The notes beneath the pieces were generated by a model that worked only from the letters and a program-made list of their open reading frames with translations, ran no database searches and had not been told where the DNA came from. Shown piece by piece: positions 7,192 to 14,522 of a stretch of DNA of 16,063 nt (its first letter is position 1; each line of letters begins with the position of its first letter). Source of the DNA: Candidatus Poribacteria bacterium (GTDB lineage: Bacteria > Poribacteria > WGA-4E > UBA9662); contig PBVO01000076.1 in assembly GCA_002729015.1 (NCBI GenBank), forward strand, positions 3,928 through 19,990. The letters are read 5' to 3'. The position numbers were made by a program, and so were the translations under genes.

Positions 7192-8058
7192 TCAAAAAAT
7201 AAATGGAACAAGTACTGCTGTGTTTTTTTTATAATCTTGATAATTATCTAAATGTCCCCACTTTTTATCAGCGCTTTCTTCTAAGAGATTGACACCACTG
7301 ATCCTAGTCAGTAACAGAGTAACAAAAATCGGTGAAATCAGAGTTGCATATTGCCAACCAGAAAGTACAGGTAGAGATATAATCGCCATCCCCGTCCAAA
7401 TTAATATTTCACCAAAGTAGTTTGGATGACGAGAAATTGACCACAGACCAGAGACAATAAACATTCCTTGATTTTCAGTTTTTTTTCTAAAACGTCGTTT
7501 TTGTTCATCTGCAATCACCTCAAAAGAGAAACCAATAATCCAGATAGTGAGACCAACGAAAAACTGAAAATCGCCGAATAAATCAGAGTTATTGAGAATC
7601 AACGTGAGTGCGTTTGCTGTTGTTAAAAAAACCCATAACCCTGAAATGTTGAAAAACATTAGAAACGTGACAAAAGAATTTTTAGCATCTTCAAAGCGGC
7701 TATCTTCTCCTACTTTCAGAACTCTGATGAACAAAAATAAACCCAACCGCATGGCCCAGACAATAACCATTACAACGACAACTTTCGAACGAAATGCCAG
7801 TGCACCAGCTGTGCTACTCACCACATAGACTGAGGTCGAAATCATGGCCAAATAGGCTATTGTTCCGGTAATGTCATAAAATTTCTCTGTCCTCATTAGA
7901 TAAGAAGGGATAAATATAACCCAGTGAATTAAAAATCCAATAGAAACAATGAACAGAAGGGCAGGAAAGCCAAGAATAGTTGGTCCATTTTGTGCCCCGG
8001 CCCAAGCAAAGACAATAGCAACCGCAACAGAAACAACCGAGCCAAGGATATCGCGCAT
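7192..8058 (-). CDS. DUF1295 membrane protein (steroid 5-alpha-reductase / ICMT-like)
   Basis: This integral membrane protein of 288 residues has about seven hydrophobic segments. The family signature GLWSISRHPNYFGEILIWTG is at 204-223, and a LLEESADKKWG motif near 259-268 is typical of the C-terminus. Relatives include steroid 5-alpha reductases and isoprenylcysteine methyltransferases, which bind NADPH or S-adenosylmethionine at the membrane face. Bacterial DUF1295 proteins are mostly uncharacterised. The ATG follows the desaturase stop after 2 bases, so the two are probably translationally linked. In this cluster a role in reducing or otherwise modifying an unsaturated or methylated acyl chain is likely but unproven. 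Confidence 0.88.
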   Translation of the reverse strand: MRDILGSVVSVAVAIVFAWAGAQNGPTILGFPALLFIVSIGFLIHWVIFIPSYLMRTEKFYDITGTIAYLAMISTSVYVVSSTAGALAFRSKVVVVMVIVWAMRLGLFLFIRVLKVGEDSRFEDAKNSFVTFLMFFNISGLWVFLTTANALTLILNNSDLFGDFQFFVGLTIWIIGFSFEVIADEQKRRFRKKTENQGMFIVSGLWSISRHPNYFGEILIWTGMAIISLPVLSGWQYATLISPIFVTLLLTRISGVNLLEESADKKWGHLDNYQDYKKNTAVLVPFIF

Positions 8059-8060
8059 GT

Positions 8061-8792
8061 CTATTTCTGGTGCTTAAATTGAATGATATGTAATTTTTGT
8101 AATAAAAATGCGATTAAGTGTCCCAAATCCATTTCGAACCATCGGTGTGCAAAATTTCCTCGGTTCGGTGCCTGATGATGATTATTTTGATATAGTTCTC
8201 CCATCATCAAAAAATCAACAGGCAGTGTATTTTGCGAATTATCATCTCTATCCTTAAAGTTACGGTACCCAACCAGATGGCCAAACCAGTTGACGATAAA
8301 TCCGTGAATTGGACCCATGAAGATATGTAACGGAATCAACAAGAAATACCAGTGAGAAGGTGCAAAAACCCAATAGATTCCAATATAAAAAAGAACGAAC
8401 AGTAACCTCAAGGGGAATAATTCAGTAACTCTTTCAAATTTAGGCCATCGTGGTACATTTTTGACCCCAATTTCATCATTCATAAATTGCTTAACAAGTT
8501 CGCTGTATTCTAACCAAGTTTTTTTGTTAAAATCAAAAATGTTGGTAACGACTATTGGTGAGTGAGGGTCTCGCTCAGTATCAGAATATGCATGGTGTCT
8601 GCGGTGCATAACTGCGTAGGCGGCTGGATGCAAAAAAGAGGACCCTTGAAAGATAAAAGACAAAATAAAAAAGACTTTTTCACAAGTAGGACTCATTTTA
8701 TACAAATTATGAGACGCGTAACGGTGCAGAAAGAAAGTTTGAAAGAACAAAGATGAATACCAATGTGCAATCAAAATAATAAAAATCGTCAT
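8061..8792 (-). CDS. Membrane fatty acyl desaturase (delta-9 type, di-iron)
   Basis: It should introduce a cis double bond into a fatty acyl chain using a di-iron centre, O2 and an electron donor. Histidine boxes are HRYASH (23-28), HRRHH (63-67) and QNNHH (202-206), with NWFGH at 168-172 supplying the extra ligand region. SDTERDPHSP after box two is typical. It is short (243 residues), resembling the compact desaturases I recall from Bacteroidetes rather than longer ones with an N-terminal membrane hairpin. The first His of box three is Gln202; I believe close relatives share this. The gene lies 87 bases after the methyltransferase and has its own candidate promoter. It would supply the unsaturated acyl substrate for the two upstream methyltransferases. 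Confidence 0.9.
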   Translation of the reverse strand: MTIFIILIAHWYSSLFFQTFFLHRYASHNLYKMSPTCEKVFFILSFIFQGSSFLHPAAYAVMHRRHHAYSDTERDPHSPIVVTNIFDFNKKTWLEYSELVKQFMNDEIGVKNVPRWPKFERVTELFPLRLLFVLFYIGIYWVFAPSHWYFLLIPLHIFMGPIHGFIVNWFGHLVGYRNFKDRDDNSQNTLPVDFLMMGELYQNNHHQAPNRGNFAHRWFEMDLGHLIAFLLQKLHIIQFKHQK

Positions 8793-8845
8793 AACTAAGT
8801 TATCTCACTGGAATTAATTACTAGAGACTAAATTTTGGAATAGCT

Positions 8846-8874
8846 ATAGTAAGGTTTTATATAATCCGTTTCAA
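8846..8874 (-). promoter_or_regulatory. Candidate sigma-70 promoter for desaturase, DUF1295 and SOUL genes
   Basis: On the - strand, TTGAAA (8874-8869), exactly 17 bases and TACTAT (8851-8846) match the consensus 5/6 and 4/6. It lies in the largest internal gap of the cluster (8793-8879). Transcription from near 8839 would give a leader of about 47 bases before the desaturase ATG, allowing separate control of the distal three genes. Confidence 0.4.
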
Positions 8875-8879
8875 ATCAA

Positions 8880-9911
8880 CTATTTAACAAATAAGTAATG
8901 CGAGACGCCCCACTCTTTTCCATGATTCATACTAAATAGTTCGGCACATGACATGAAGAATATTCTCCACCTTTGCCACCAAACTTTAGCATTTTCTGGG
9001 CCATACGTTGATGAAAATATTCTAAGTATAGCCGTTTTGTTTTGGTCCATTTTGCGTAACCAAGCCCAAGAAGTTTTTCCATAATGAATACCGGAAACAC
9101 GCCAGACTTTTTCTATTTTCAAGTCATTTTGAAAATGTAACAACAGTCGATGGGAAGGCATTTGTCCTCCACTGAAAAATTCCCTCCCCATCCAATCACT
9201 AGGACCATTATCTTCGAAAGGATATACTAGCGATTCATGGGAAAAAATGTGAACAAATAACTTACCATCAACTTTCAGATAATTACTAATGCGACGTAAT
9301 AGTTCATCATAATTACGCATGTGTTCAAACATTTCCACTGAAACAACCCTGTCGAAAGCCTCGGACGTAGTGAAATTATTCATATCGGCTGTGACTACAG
9401 TTACATTACCATATCCATTTCGCTCGCAACGTTGTTCTATGTATTTTCTTTGGTCGTTAGAATTGCTAACAGCCATAATTTTCGCATTGGGCATGCGGGC
9501 AGCCATAAAACAGGTTAGGGACCCCCATCCACACCCTAATTCTAGAATGTCCATGCCATCTTCTAACTCTGAACGTTGACAAGTAATTTCCAACATGGCA
9601 GTTTCTGATTCGTCTAGTGTTTCCGCACCAGTAGGCCAATAGCCTGAGCTATATTTTAGGTGCTTACCGAGCACTTGCTCAAAAAAGGCCGGTGGTACTT
9701 CATAATGCTGTTCATTTGCCTTCTCTGGAACCAGAGCTATCGGGCTTTCTGACAGCTTGTCTACCCATTCTTGGTGATAGGCTTCAACAGATTCAGGGCC
9801 AACAGCCTGTGCCCATCGTAAACGCTCCCGGCATATTGATCTTATACCGACACAGATCAAACTATCAGGTAAAATGCCTTTCTCAGCTAATTGTATTAAA
9901 GGTTGTAACAT
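8880..9911 (-). CDS. SAM-dependent methyltransferase, CFA-synthase superfamily, coclaurine N-methyltransferase-like branch
   Basis: This is a class I methyltransferase of 343 residues. The SAM-binding motif LELGCGWGS lies at 123-131. NEQHYEVPPAFFEQVLG (66-82) and SSGYWP (88-93) are the CFA-like entry segment, and SVEMFEHMRNYDELL (191-205) is the active-site loop. The C-terminal WAWLRKMDQNK and WWQRWRIFFMSCAELF are typical of the branch that includes plant coclaurine N-methyltransferase and many uncharacterised bacterial enzymes. I chose the ATG at 9911 because it follows the upstream stop by 7 bases; the frame continues to a GTG at 10007, but that would overlap the conserved C-terminus of the upstream gene by 89 bases. 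The substrate is unknown. Its setting suggests an acyl chain or lipid head group. Confidence 0.88.
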   Translation of the reverse strand: MLQPLIQLAEKGILPDSLICVGIRSICRERLRWAQAVGPESVEAYHQEWVDKLSESPIALVPEKANEQHYEVPPAFFEQVLGKHLKYSSGYWPTGAETLDESETAMLEITCQRSELEDGMDILELGCGWGSLTCFMAARMPNAKIMAVSNSNDQRKYIEQRCERNGYGNVTVVTADMNNFTTSEAFDRVVSVEMFEHMRNYDELLRRISNYLKVDGKLFVHIFSHESLVYPFEDNGPSDWMGREFFSGGQMPSHRLLLHFQNDLKIEKVWRVSGIHYGKTSWAWLRKMDQNKTAILRIFSSTYGPENAKVWWQRWRIFFMSCAELFSMNHGKEWGVSHYLFVK

Positions 9912-9918
9912 GTTTGGT

Positions 9919-11190
9919 CTAGTATTCGATTCGAATGTCTTGAGCTGCGGGTTTTGAAAATACAAACTGATAATTTCCGATATTTCTTTCTCTGAATCCA
10001 GCCTCACAGTAAGCGAAATAAAATTCCCAAATTTTGATGAATTCTTTTGAAAAACCTAGATTTTTGACAGCTACAATCTGATCTAAAAAATTGTTCCGCC
10101 AGATTTCGAGAGTGGTTGCATAATGCATTGTAATATCTTCTAGATGAGAAATGGATAAATCAGTATACTTTTTTATTGCTTCGGTTACCTGAGCTATAGA
10201 AATTAAGCATGAGCCAGGGAAAATGTATTTTTTAATGAAATCGACAGATCGTCTGTAATCATCAAATTCTTGATCATTAAAGGTTATACCTTGTAAGCCA
10301 AATAATCCATCTGATTTAAGAAGAGATGAAACTTTCTGAAAATAGAGAGGAACGTATTCAAAACCGACAGCTTCAATCATTTCAATTGAAACAATTTTGT
10401 CATATTGCCCTGTGAGGTTACGATAATCATCTTTCAGAAGGGTAATTTTTTCACTCAAACCAGCATCTTGGATCTTCTTTTTGGCCCAATCATATTGAGC
10501 ATCAGAAATAGTGGTAGTTGTAACATGACACTCATAATTCATGACAGCATGTATTGCAAAACTACCCCAACCACTACCAATTTCTAAAACTGAGTCCTTA
10601 TTACTCAAATTGAGCTTGCGACAAATTCGGTCGATTTTTTCTATGGAGGCTTCTCTTAACGTACTAGACTGATCTACAAAGAAACCAGATGAGTACGTCA
10701 TAGTCTCATCCAACCACAGCCGATAAAACTCATTGCTTAGGTCATAATGAGCTAAAATATTCTCTTTACTCCCATGTAACGAGTTTTTACGGTGCCAGTG
10801 GATAGCTATATTCAAAGGGTCAAGCATTTTTGACCATCCGGATTCTAATTTACCTAAGACTTCCTTGTTTCTTAAAACAATACGAATCAAGAGTAATAAT
10901 TCATCTGTTTCCCAAAAACCCGACGTATAAGCTTCAGCTGCGCCGACTAAGCCACCACTACCTAAGAGAACATAAAATTCAGGAGATAGCACCCGCACGT
11001 TCACCCTCATTTCACTATTCCTATCCCCAAAAGAATAAACCTTGTCTCCATCGGTAAACTCAATCAAGCCTAGTGCCAAATGCTCGAACTTTTTCAAGAT
11101 GACACGTTTGAAGAAAGCAGATAGAACTCCTCGATTCCTTTCAGAAGATAGCCTTCCTGCAAGTACGTCAACGCTCCGATTATTTCTCAT
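9919..11190 (-). CDS. Cyclopropane-fatty-acyl-phospholipid synthase-family methyltransferase (possible UfaM-type acyl methylase)
   Basis: It transfers a methyl from SAM to the double bond of a phospholipid acyl chain. Visible motifs are AHYDLSNEFYRLWLDE (147-162), VLEIGSGWGS (201-210), SIEMIEAVG (268-276) and DFIKKYIFPGSCL (317-329), with the family C-terminus YFAYCEAGFRER (391-402). Length (423) is normal. Against my memory of the E. coli enzyme, bicarbonate-site Cys139 is Ser168 and His266 is Gln300, whereas Glu239 (E273) and Tyr317 (Y357) are kept. These changes are also found, as I recall, in family members linked to DUF1365, including the methylase that makes a methylated trans-unsaturated chain in Rhodobacter sphaeroides. 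Cyclopropanation is therefore uncertain. It overlaps the DUF1365 gene by 4 bases (ATGA), so the two are translationally coupled. Confidence 0.92.
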   Translation of the reverse strand: MRNNRSVDVLAGRLSSERNRGVLSAFFKRVILKKFEHLALGLIEFTDGDKVYSFGDRNSEMRVNVRVLSPEFYVLLGSGGLVGAAEAYTSGFWETDELLLLIRIVLRNKEVLGKLESGWSKMLDPLNIAIHWHRKNSLHGSKENILAHYDLSNEFYRLWLDETMTYSSGFFVDQSSTLREASIEKIDRICRKLNLSNKDSVLEIGSGWGSFAIHAVMNYECHVTTTTISDAQYDWAKKKIQDAGLSEKITLLKDDYRNLTGQYDKIVSIEMIEAVGFEYVPLYFQKVSSLLKSDGLFGLQGITFNDQEFDDYRRSVDFIKKYIFPGSCLISIAQVTEAIKKYTDLSISHLEDITMHYATTLEIWRNNFLDQIVAVKNLGFSKEFIKIWEFYFAYCEAGFRERNIGNYQFVFSKPAAQDIRIEY

Positions 11191-11966
11191 GGATCTTCAA
11201 TTTTCACCTTTATTTCATTCGGATGATCGAACACATGTGCTCCCTTAGCCCATAATTTTAGGGCTTGCCAATGAATTCTAAATATGATGCGAGCAGTCAT
11301 GAAAGGGAAACTCAATGTTTGTAGAACTAGGTTTTTCAAATTAAACGCTTTTCTTTCTAGTTTTAAGGTTGCATCGAAAACTTTGTTTTGGTCTTTGATG
11401 TTTTTCATGTTGACTACTAAATTTTTCCCTGGCTTGGTAAATATCCATTCGTACTGATGATCCATACCCCAGAACGGACTAACATGAAAATCCTTACTAA
11501 AACTTGCGGTCAAATTGGATTTATCATTGAGCTTATCAGATACAATATAGGAATGTCTTTCCTTCCACGGAGTATTAGTAATTTCAGCCATGATTAACTC
11601 TACATCTTGATCTGATTGGTCAAAACAATAATAAAAACTGACAGGATTAAAGCAATAGCCGAAATAACGAAGATGAGTCAGGATACGTATCGGTCCTTTT
11701 AAAATTCTGCCTGTTTTTTGATAAATAGTTGATCGAACTGCATCATCTAGAGATTGCTCTTGGTTACCATGATAATCTTCTCGGTAGAAAGAAACGACAG
11801 AAGGCGTATTTATGTTCCAAAACCATGATTTTTTCAAAATCTTTTCTACTTTAGAAATATCAAAGTACACCATGAAAATTCGGTAGCTGAAAAAATGATC
11901 GAAAGGAACAAAACGACGGTGCCGGATAGTACCAGTGTAAATATAATCACTAACAGATAGACTCAT
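11187..11966 (-). CDS. DUF1365 family protein
   Basis: DUF1365 proteins of about 250 residues are nearly always found between an FAD-dependent amine-oxidase-like protein and a CFA-family methyltransferase, as here. Signatures are YTGTIRHRRFVPFDHFFSYRIF near the N-terminus, RILTHLRYFGYCFNPVSFYYCF (113-134), EITNTPWKERHSYI (147-160) and KDFHVSPFWGMD (177-188), with a C-terminal PFMTARIIFRIHWQALKLWAKGA segment (230-252) that may contact the membrane. The biochemical role is not settled. Work on Rhodobacter sphaeroides furan fatty acids implicates cluster genes of this kind in O2-dependent conversion of a methylated unsaturated chain. It has 4-base overlaps with both neighbours, which indicates strict co-expression. 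Confidence 0.93.
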   Translation of the reverse strand: MSLSVSDYIYTGTIRHRRFVPFDHFFSYRIFMVYFDISKVEKILKKSWFWNINTPSVVSFYREDYHGNQEQSLDDAVRSTIYQKTGRILKGPIRILTHLRYFGYCFNPVSFYYCFDQSDQDVELIMAEITNTPWKERHSYIVSDKLNDKSNLTASFSKDFHVSPFWGMDHQYEWIFTKPGKNLVVNMKNIKDQNKVFDATLKLERKAFNLKNLVLQTLSFPFMTARIIFRIHWQALKLWAKGAHVFDHPNEIKVKIEDP

Positions 11967-13210
11967 AAAGATAACCCAAAATGGTGACAGACTTCTAACG
12001 CACTTACTACGCCATCTTCGTGGAATCCATTATGCCAATATGCACCGCAATAATAAGTATTGTTGACACCACTAATCTCTTGTTTACGTTTCTGGGCACT
12101 AACTCCCAGCTCAGTAAATAATGGGTGTTCATAATCCAATTCTTTTATGACTTTACTTTGGTTCACAATTTCATTACTGTTTAGGGTGACACAGTAGGTT
12201 TTTGCAACATCTAAGCTTTGGAGCATATTCATGTTGTAGGTCATAGCTACAGGCCGATCGGTACTTTGATCCAGATGATAATTCCAACTAGCCCAAGCCA
12301 ACCTTCGTTTTGGTAATACGGAAGTATCAGTATGTAGTAGAGCCTCATTTCGTTGATACGGTATAGCACTCAATATCTCTTTCTCTTGGGGCGAAGAATC
12401 AGATAACATACGCAAGGCTTGATTACTATGAGTTGCAATGACAACGGAATCGAATATTTCTTCATCGTCACTCGTTCCACTTCTTATGATTACTTTCCCT
12501 TGAGACCTTTTGATAGAATTGACTGGTGTATTTAACCGGATTCGTTGTTCAAAACCTTTTATTATTTGCTTAACATATTCCTTTGACCCACCTTTTATTA
12601 CCCACCAACCGCTGGTATTTGTAGTTTTTAATAGATCATGGTTACTGAAGAAACGAATATAAAAGAGTGCTGGCATATCCAACATAGATTTAGCCTTCGT
12701 AGACCAAATAGCTGCTCCCATAGGAATCGCATAGTTTTCTATAAACTCCGACGAAAATCGGTTTTCGGAAAGGTATTGCCCTAGGGTTATATTGGGTGTC
12801 AGCCTATCTAAGTCTCTTGTTGCTTTGGCGTTAAATCGTAGAATATCCTGTAGCATTCGCCAAAAGGACGGTCGAAAAAAATTTTGCCTTTGTGCAAAAA
12901 CAGAATTCAATGAATTGCCCGCATATTCGATATTTTTTGTTACCGACTTAACACTAAATCCCATACTTGTCTTTTGCCGCTCTACATGTAATTGATCTAA
13001 AAGTTTAATAAAATTAGGGTAAGTTACTTCGTTATAAACAATGAACCCGGAGTCGACCGCGACAGTTTCCTGCCCATTAGTAATAGAATGGGTATGTGTA
13101 TGTCCGCCGATATAATCATTTTTCTCGAATACTTCAACTTGATGCTTCCGACTTAACAGATATGCAGCAGTTAAGCCAGAAATACCAGTTCCTATAATTG
13201 CTATTTTCAT
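11963..13210 (-). CDS. FAD-dependent oxidoreductase (amine oxidase / desaturase-like) of the DUF1365 cluster
   Basis: This flavoprotein of 415 residues has an N-terminal dinucleotide fold: KIAIIGTGISGLTAAYLL with GTGISG at 7-12, the ribose-binding Glu at 29 and GGHTHTH at 35-41. The C-terminal FAD-contact segment YYCGAYWHNGFHEDGVVSALE is at 386-406. It belongs to the amine-oxidase, protoporphyrinogen-oxidase and phytoene-desaturase superfamily, in the subgroup linked to DUF1365 and CFA-like genes. In the furan fatty acid pathway a protein of this type is thought to dehydrogenate the methylated acyl chain. It overlaps the DUF1365 start by 4 bases and follows the lipocalin by 21. No signal peptide is present, so it probably works at the inner face of the membrane. 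The start is ATG at 13210. Confidence 0.93.
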   Translation of the reverse strand: MKIAIIGTGISGLTAAYLLSRKHQVEVFEKNDYIGGHTHTHSITNGQETVAVDSGFIVYNEVTYPNFIKLLDQLHVERQKTSMGFSVKSVTKNIEYAGNSLNSVFAQRQNFFRPSFWRMLQDILRFNAKATRDLDRLTPNITLGQYLSENRFSSEFIENYAIPMGAAIWSTKAKSMLDMPALFYIRFFSNHDLLKTTNTSGWWVIKGGSKEYVKQIIKGFEQRIRLNTPVNSIKRSQGKVIIRSGTSDDEEIFDSVVIATHSNQALRMLSDSSPQEKEILSAIPYQRNEALLHTDTSVLPKRRLAWASWNYHLDQSTDRPVAMTYNMNMLQSLDVAKTYCVTLNSNEIVNQSKVIKELDYEHPLFTELGVSAQKRKQEISGVNNTYYCGAYWHNGFHEDGVVSALEVCHHFGLSL

Positions 13211-13231
13211 TATCCAAGAGTCTTCAACTAT

Positions 13232-13771
13232 TTACCATCGCTGAGGCACCATTTTTATCTTTGAAAGGTCATATCCAACATTTTCTAGCTTTTGAATAAT
13301 TACTTTGTAGGTTTCTTTGGGAATTTGTGGCTCGCGAGCCATAATCCAAACGAAATCCCTACTAGGATAACCAATCACTGTATAACTGTAGTCGGGATCT
13401 AGATCAATGATAAGAAAAGGCATTTTAAATGGCCAGACAAACTGCATTCTCCATTCTGCGTTTGTTTGAGAATTATGGATGAAGCCTTTTGGCCTATAAA
13501 CTTTTTTCTTGCCTGAGGGGCTATCTTGAAAAAAAGAAAAGGTAGTTTCAATTTCTCCTTGATTATTTAGTTTATAAGACTCGATTGCGTTGGTAGCTCT
13601 CTTTTCAATAAAGGTAGGAATATTAGCAATCACATACCAATCTCCCATAAATCGATCGATATCAACATAGGGTACCGTTTGTAACGGCTCCCAACTTACC
13701 TTTGAGGTGCCACAACCAACCAACAAAAGTATAAGAATTAGTACAAGAATTAAAGACTTTCTTACTCTCAT
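13232..13771 (-). CDS. blc: Lipocalin lipoprotein (Blc/apolipoprotein D type)
   Basis: A lipid-binding beta-barrel anchored as a lipoprotein. The signal peptide is MRVRKSLILVLILILLL with lipobox LVGC and the lipidated Cys at 20. The lipocalin GxW motif lies in RFMGDWYVIANIP (40-52), and the Blc-type C-terminal motif GYPSRDFVWIMAREPQI at 134-150. Length (179 residues) matches E. coli Blc, which binds lysophospholipids and fatty acids in the outer membrane. Residue 21 is Gly, so inner-membrane retention by the Asp+2 rule is not expected. The ATG has an AGGAA site about 6 bases upstream and starts 17 bases after the START-like gene. In proteobacteria a Blc-like lipocalin is a frequent neighbour of the FAD, DUF1365 and CFA genes, supporting a joint role in modified or damaged lipids. 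Confidence 0.93.
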   Translation of the reverse strand: MRVRKSLILVLILILLLVGCGTSKVSWEPLQTVPYVDIDRFMGDWYVIANIPTFIEKRATNAIESYKLNNQGEIETTFSFFQDSPSGKKKVYRPKGFIHNSQTNAEWRMQFVWPFKMPFLIIDLDPDYSYTVIGYPSRDFVWIMAREPQIPKETYKVIIQKLENVGYDLSKIKMVPQRW

Positions 13772-13788
13772 TTGTATTCCTAAATGAC

Positions 13789-14478
13789 TCAGCTATTCCT
13801 AACTCTGACCTCTTTAATAACATCACGAAATAGTCCTATAATACTTCGCCTATTAATTGCATCTACCAAAAAGTCCGGTATTGATCCGCCAGGATGCATA
13901 TACAACATGTAGGAAACTTTCCATTTATTCAATTCAAATGATTCCCATTTCCAAATGCCTGCGCCTTGTTTCAGATAAGTTGTATTCTTAGATTCTATCG
14001 GTTTGTTTATTTCATAGTCTGGGTCCAACAATACCCAATAACACATTGTCGTATCATCTTGATCACCAAATGGAGTTCGGTTCATTCTAAAAAAATACTC
14101 TCGATCGTCAAAAAACGGAAAATCAACTTTAATATGCTGATAACCAACTAACCCAATATCCGAACGTTCAACCACAAGACTTTTTAATGATTTGGCATCA
14201 GAAAGGAATGAATTATAATTTTCTACGTCCATTATAACGTCGGTAATTAGACTTGGATCTATCTCCAATATTTTTTCTACTTTTATGGCTTCCAGTTCGG
14301 CATCATCTAATTTCTTTACACTAATGCTTATGAAGTCATTGGTTTTTTCCAAGGTTTCCCATCCAGAGTTTGTGTTTAGAACATTCAATAATGCGTAGTT
14401 TCTATCTTGTATAACCTGACCGTAAACAACAAAATTTAATAAAAGCACTGACAAAGTCTTCAATAACAAACAGTTCAC
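13789..14478 (-). CDS. Exported START / SRPBCC-domain protein
   Basis: START domains form a deep pocket that binds lipids or other hydrophobic ligands. The first 20 residues (core TLSVLLLNFVVYG) form a signal peptide. START-like landmarks are EKTNDFISISVKK (44-56), PSLITDVIMDVENYNSF (75-91), DFPFFDDREYFF (119-130), WKWESFELNKWKVSYMLYMHPGGSIPDFLVDAI (176-208) and a closing amphipathic helix. Length is 229. The start is GTG at 14478, with an in-frame stop just upstream and only a weak GAG ribosome site. The GTG overlaps the stop of a 15-residue leader frame. It is the first gene of the cluster. A role in carrying a lipid product between membranes or in sensing it is inferred; exported START proteins are poorly characterised. 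Confidence 0.88.
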   Translation of the reverse strand: MNCLLLKTLSVLLLNFVVYGQVIQDRNYALLNVLNTNSGWETLEKTNDFISISVKKLDDAELEAIKVEKILEIDPSLITDVIMDVENYNSFLSDAKSLKSLVVERSDIGLVGYQHIKVDFPFFDDREYFFRMNRTPFGDQDDTTMCYWVLLDPDYEINKPIESKNTTYLKQGAGIWKWESFELNKWKVSYMLYMHPGGSIPDFLVDAINRRSIIGLFRDVIKEVRVRNS

Positions 14479-14522
14479 CCCAATTCTCGCTCTTTATGAA
14501 AAACACAGCATATAAATACCAT
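14475..14522 (-). CDS. Possible 15-residue leader peptide overlapping the START gene
   Basis: An ATG at 14522, with AGGAG (14535-14531) 8 bases upstream, opens a frame reading MVFICCVFHKERELG. Its TGA (14477-14475) overlaps the GTG of the START gene as GTGA. The leader has a much better ribosome site than the START gene itself, so ribosomes may reach the GTG by termination and reinitiation. Alternatively a single-base sequencing error or frameshift separates the true ATG from the gene. Confidence 0.35.
   Translation of the reverse strand: MVFICCVFHKERELG

Noticed and set aside
9912..10007. N-terminal extension of the CNMT-like methyltransferase to a GTG at 10007
   Set aside because: The extension overlaps the conserved C-terminus of the CFA-family gene by 89 bases, lacks a ribosome site and is not family-like. 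The ATG at 9911 fits the family N-terminus.
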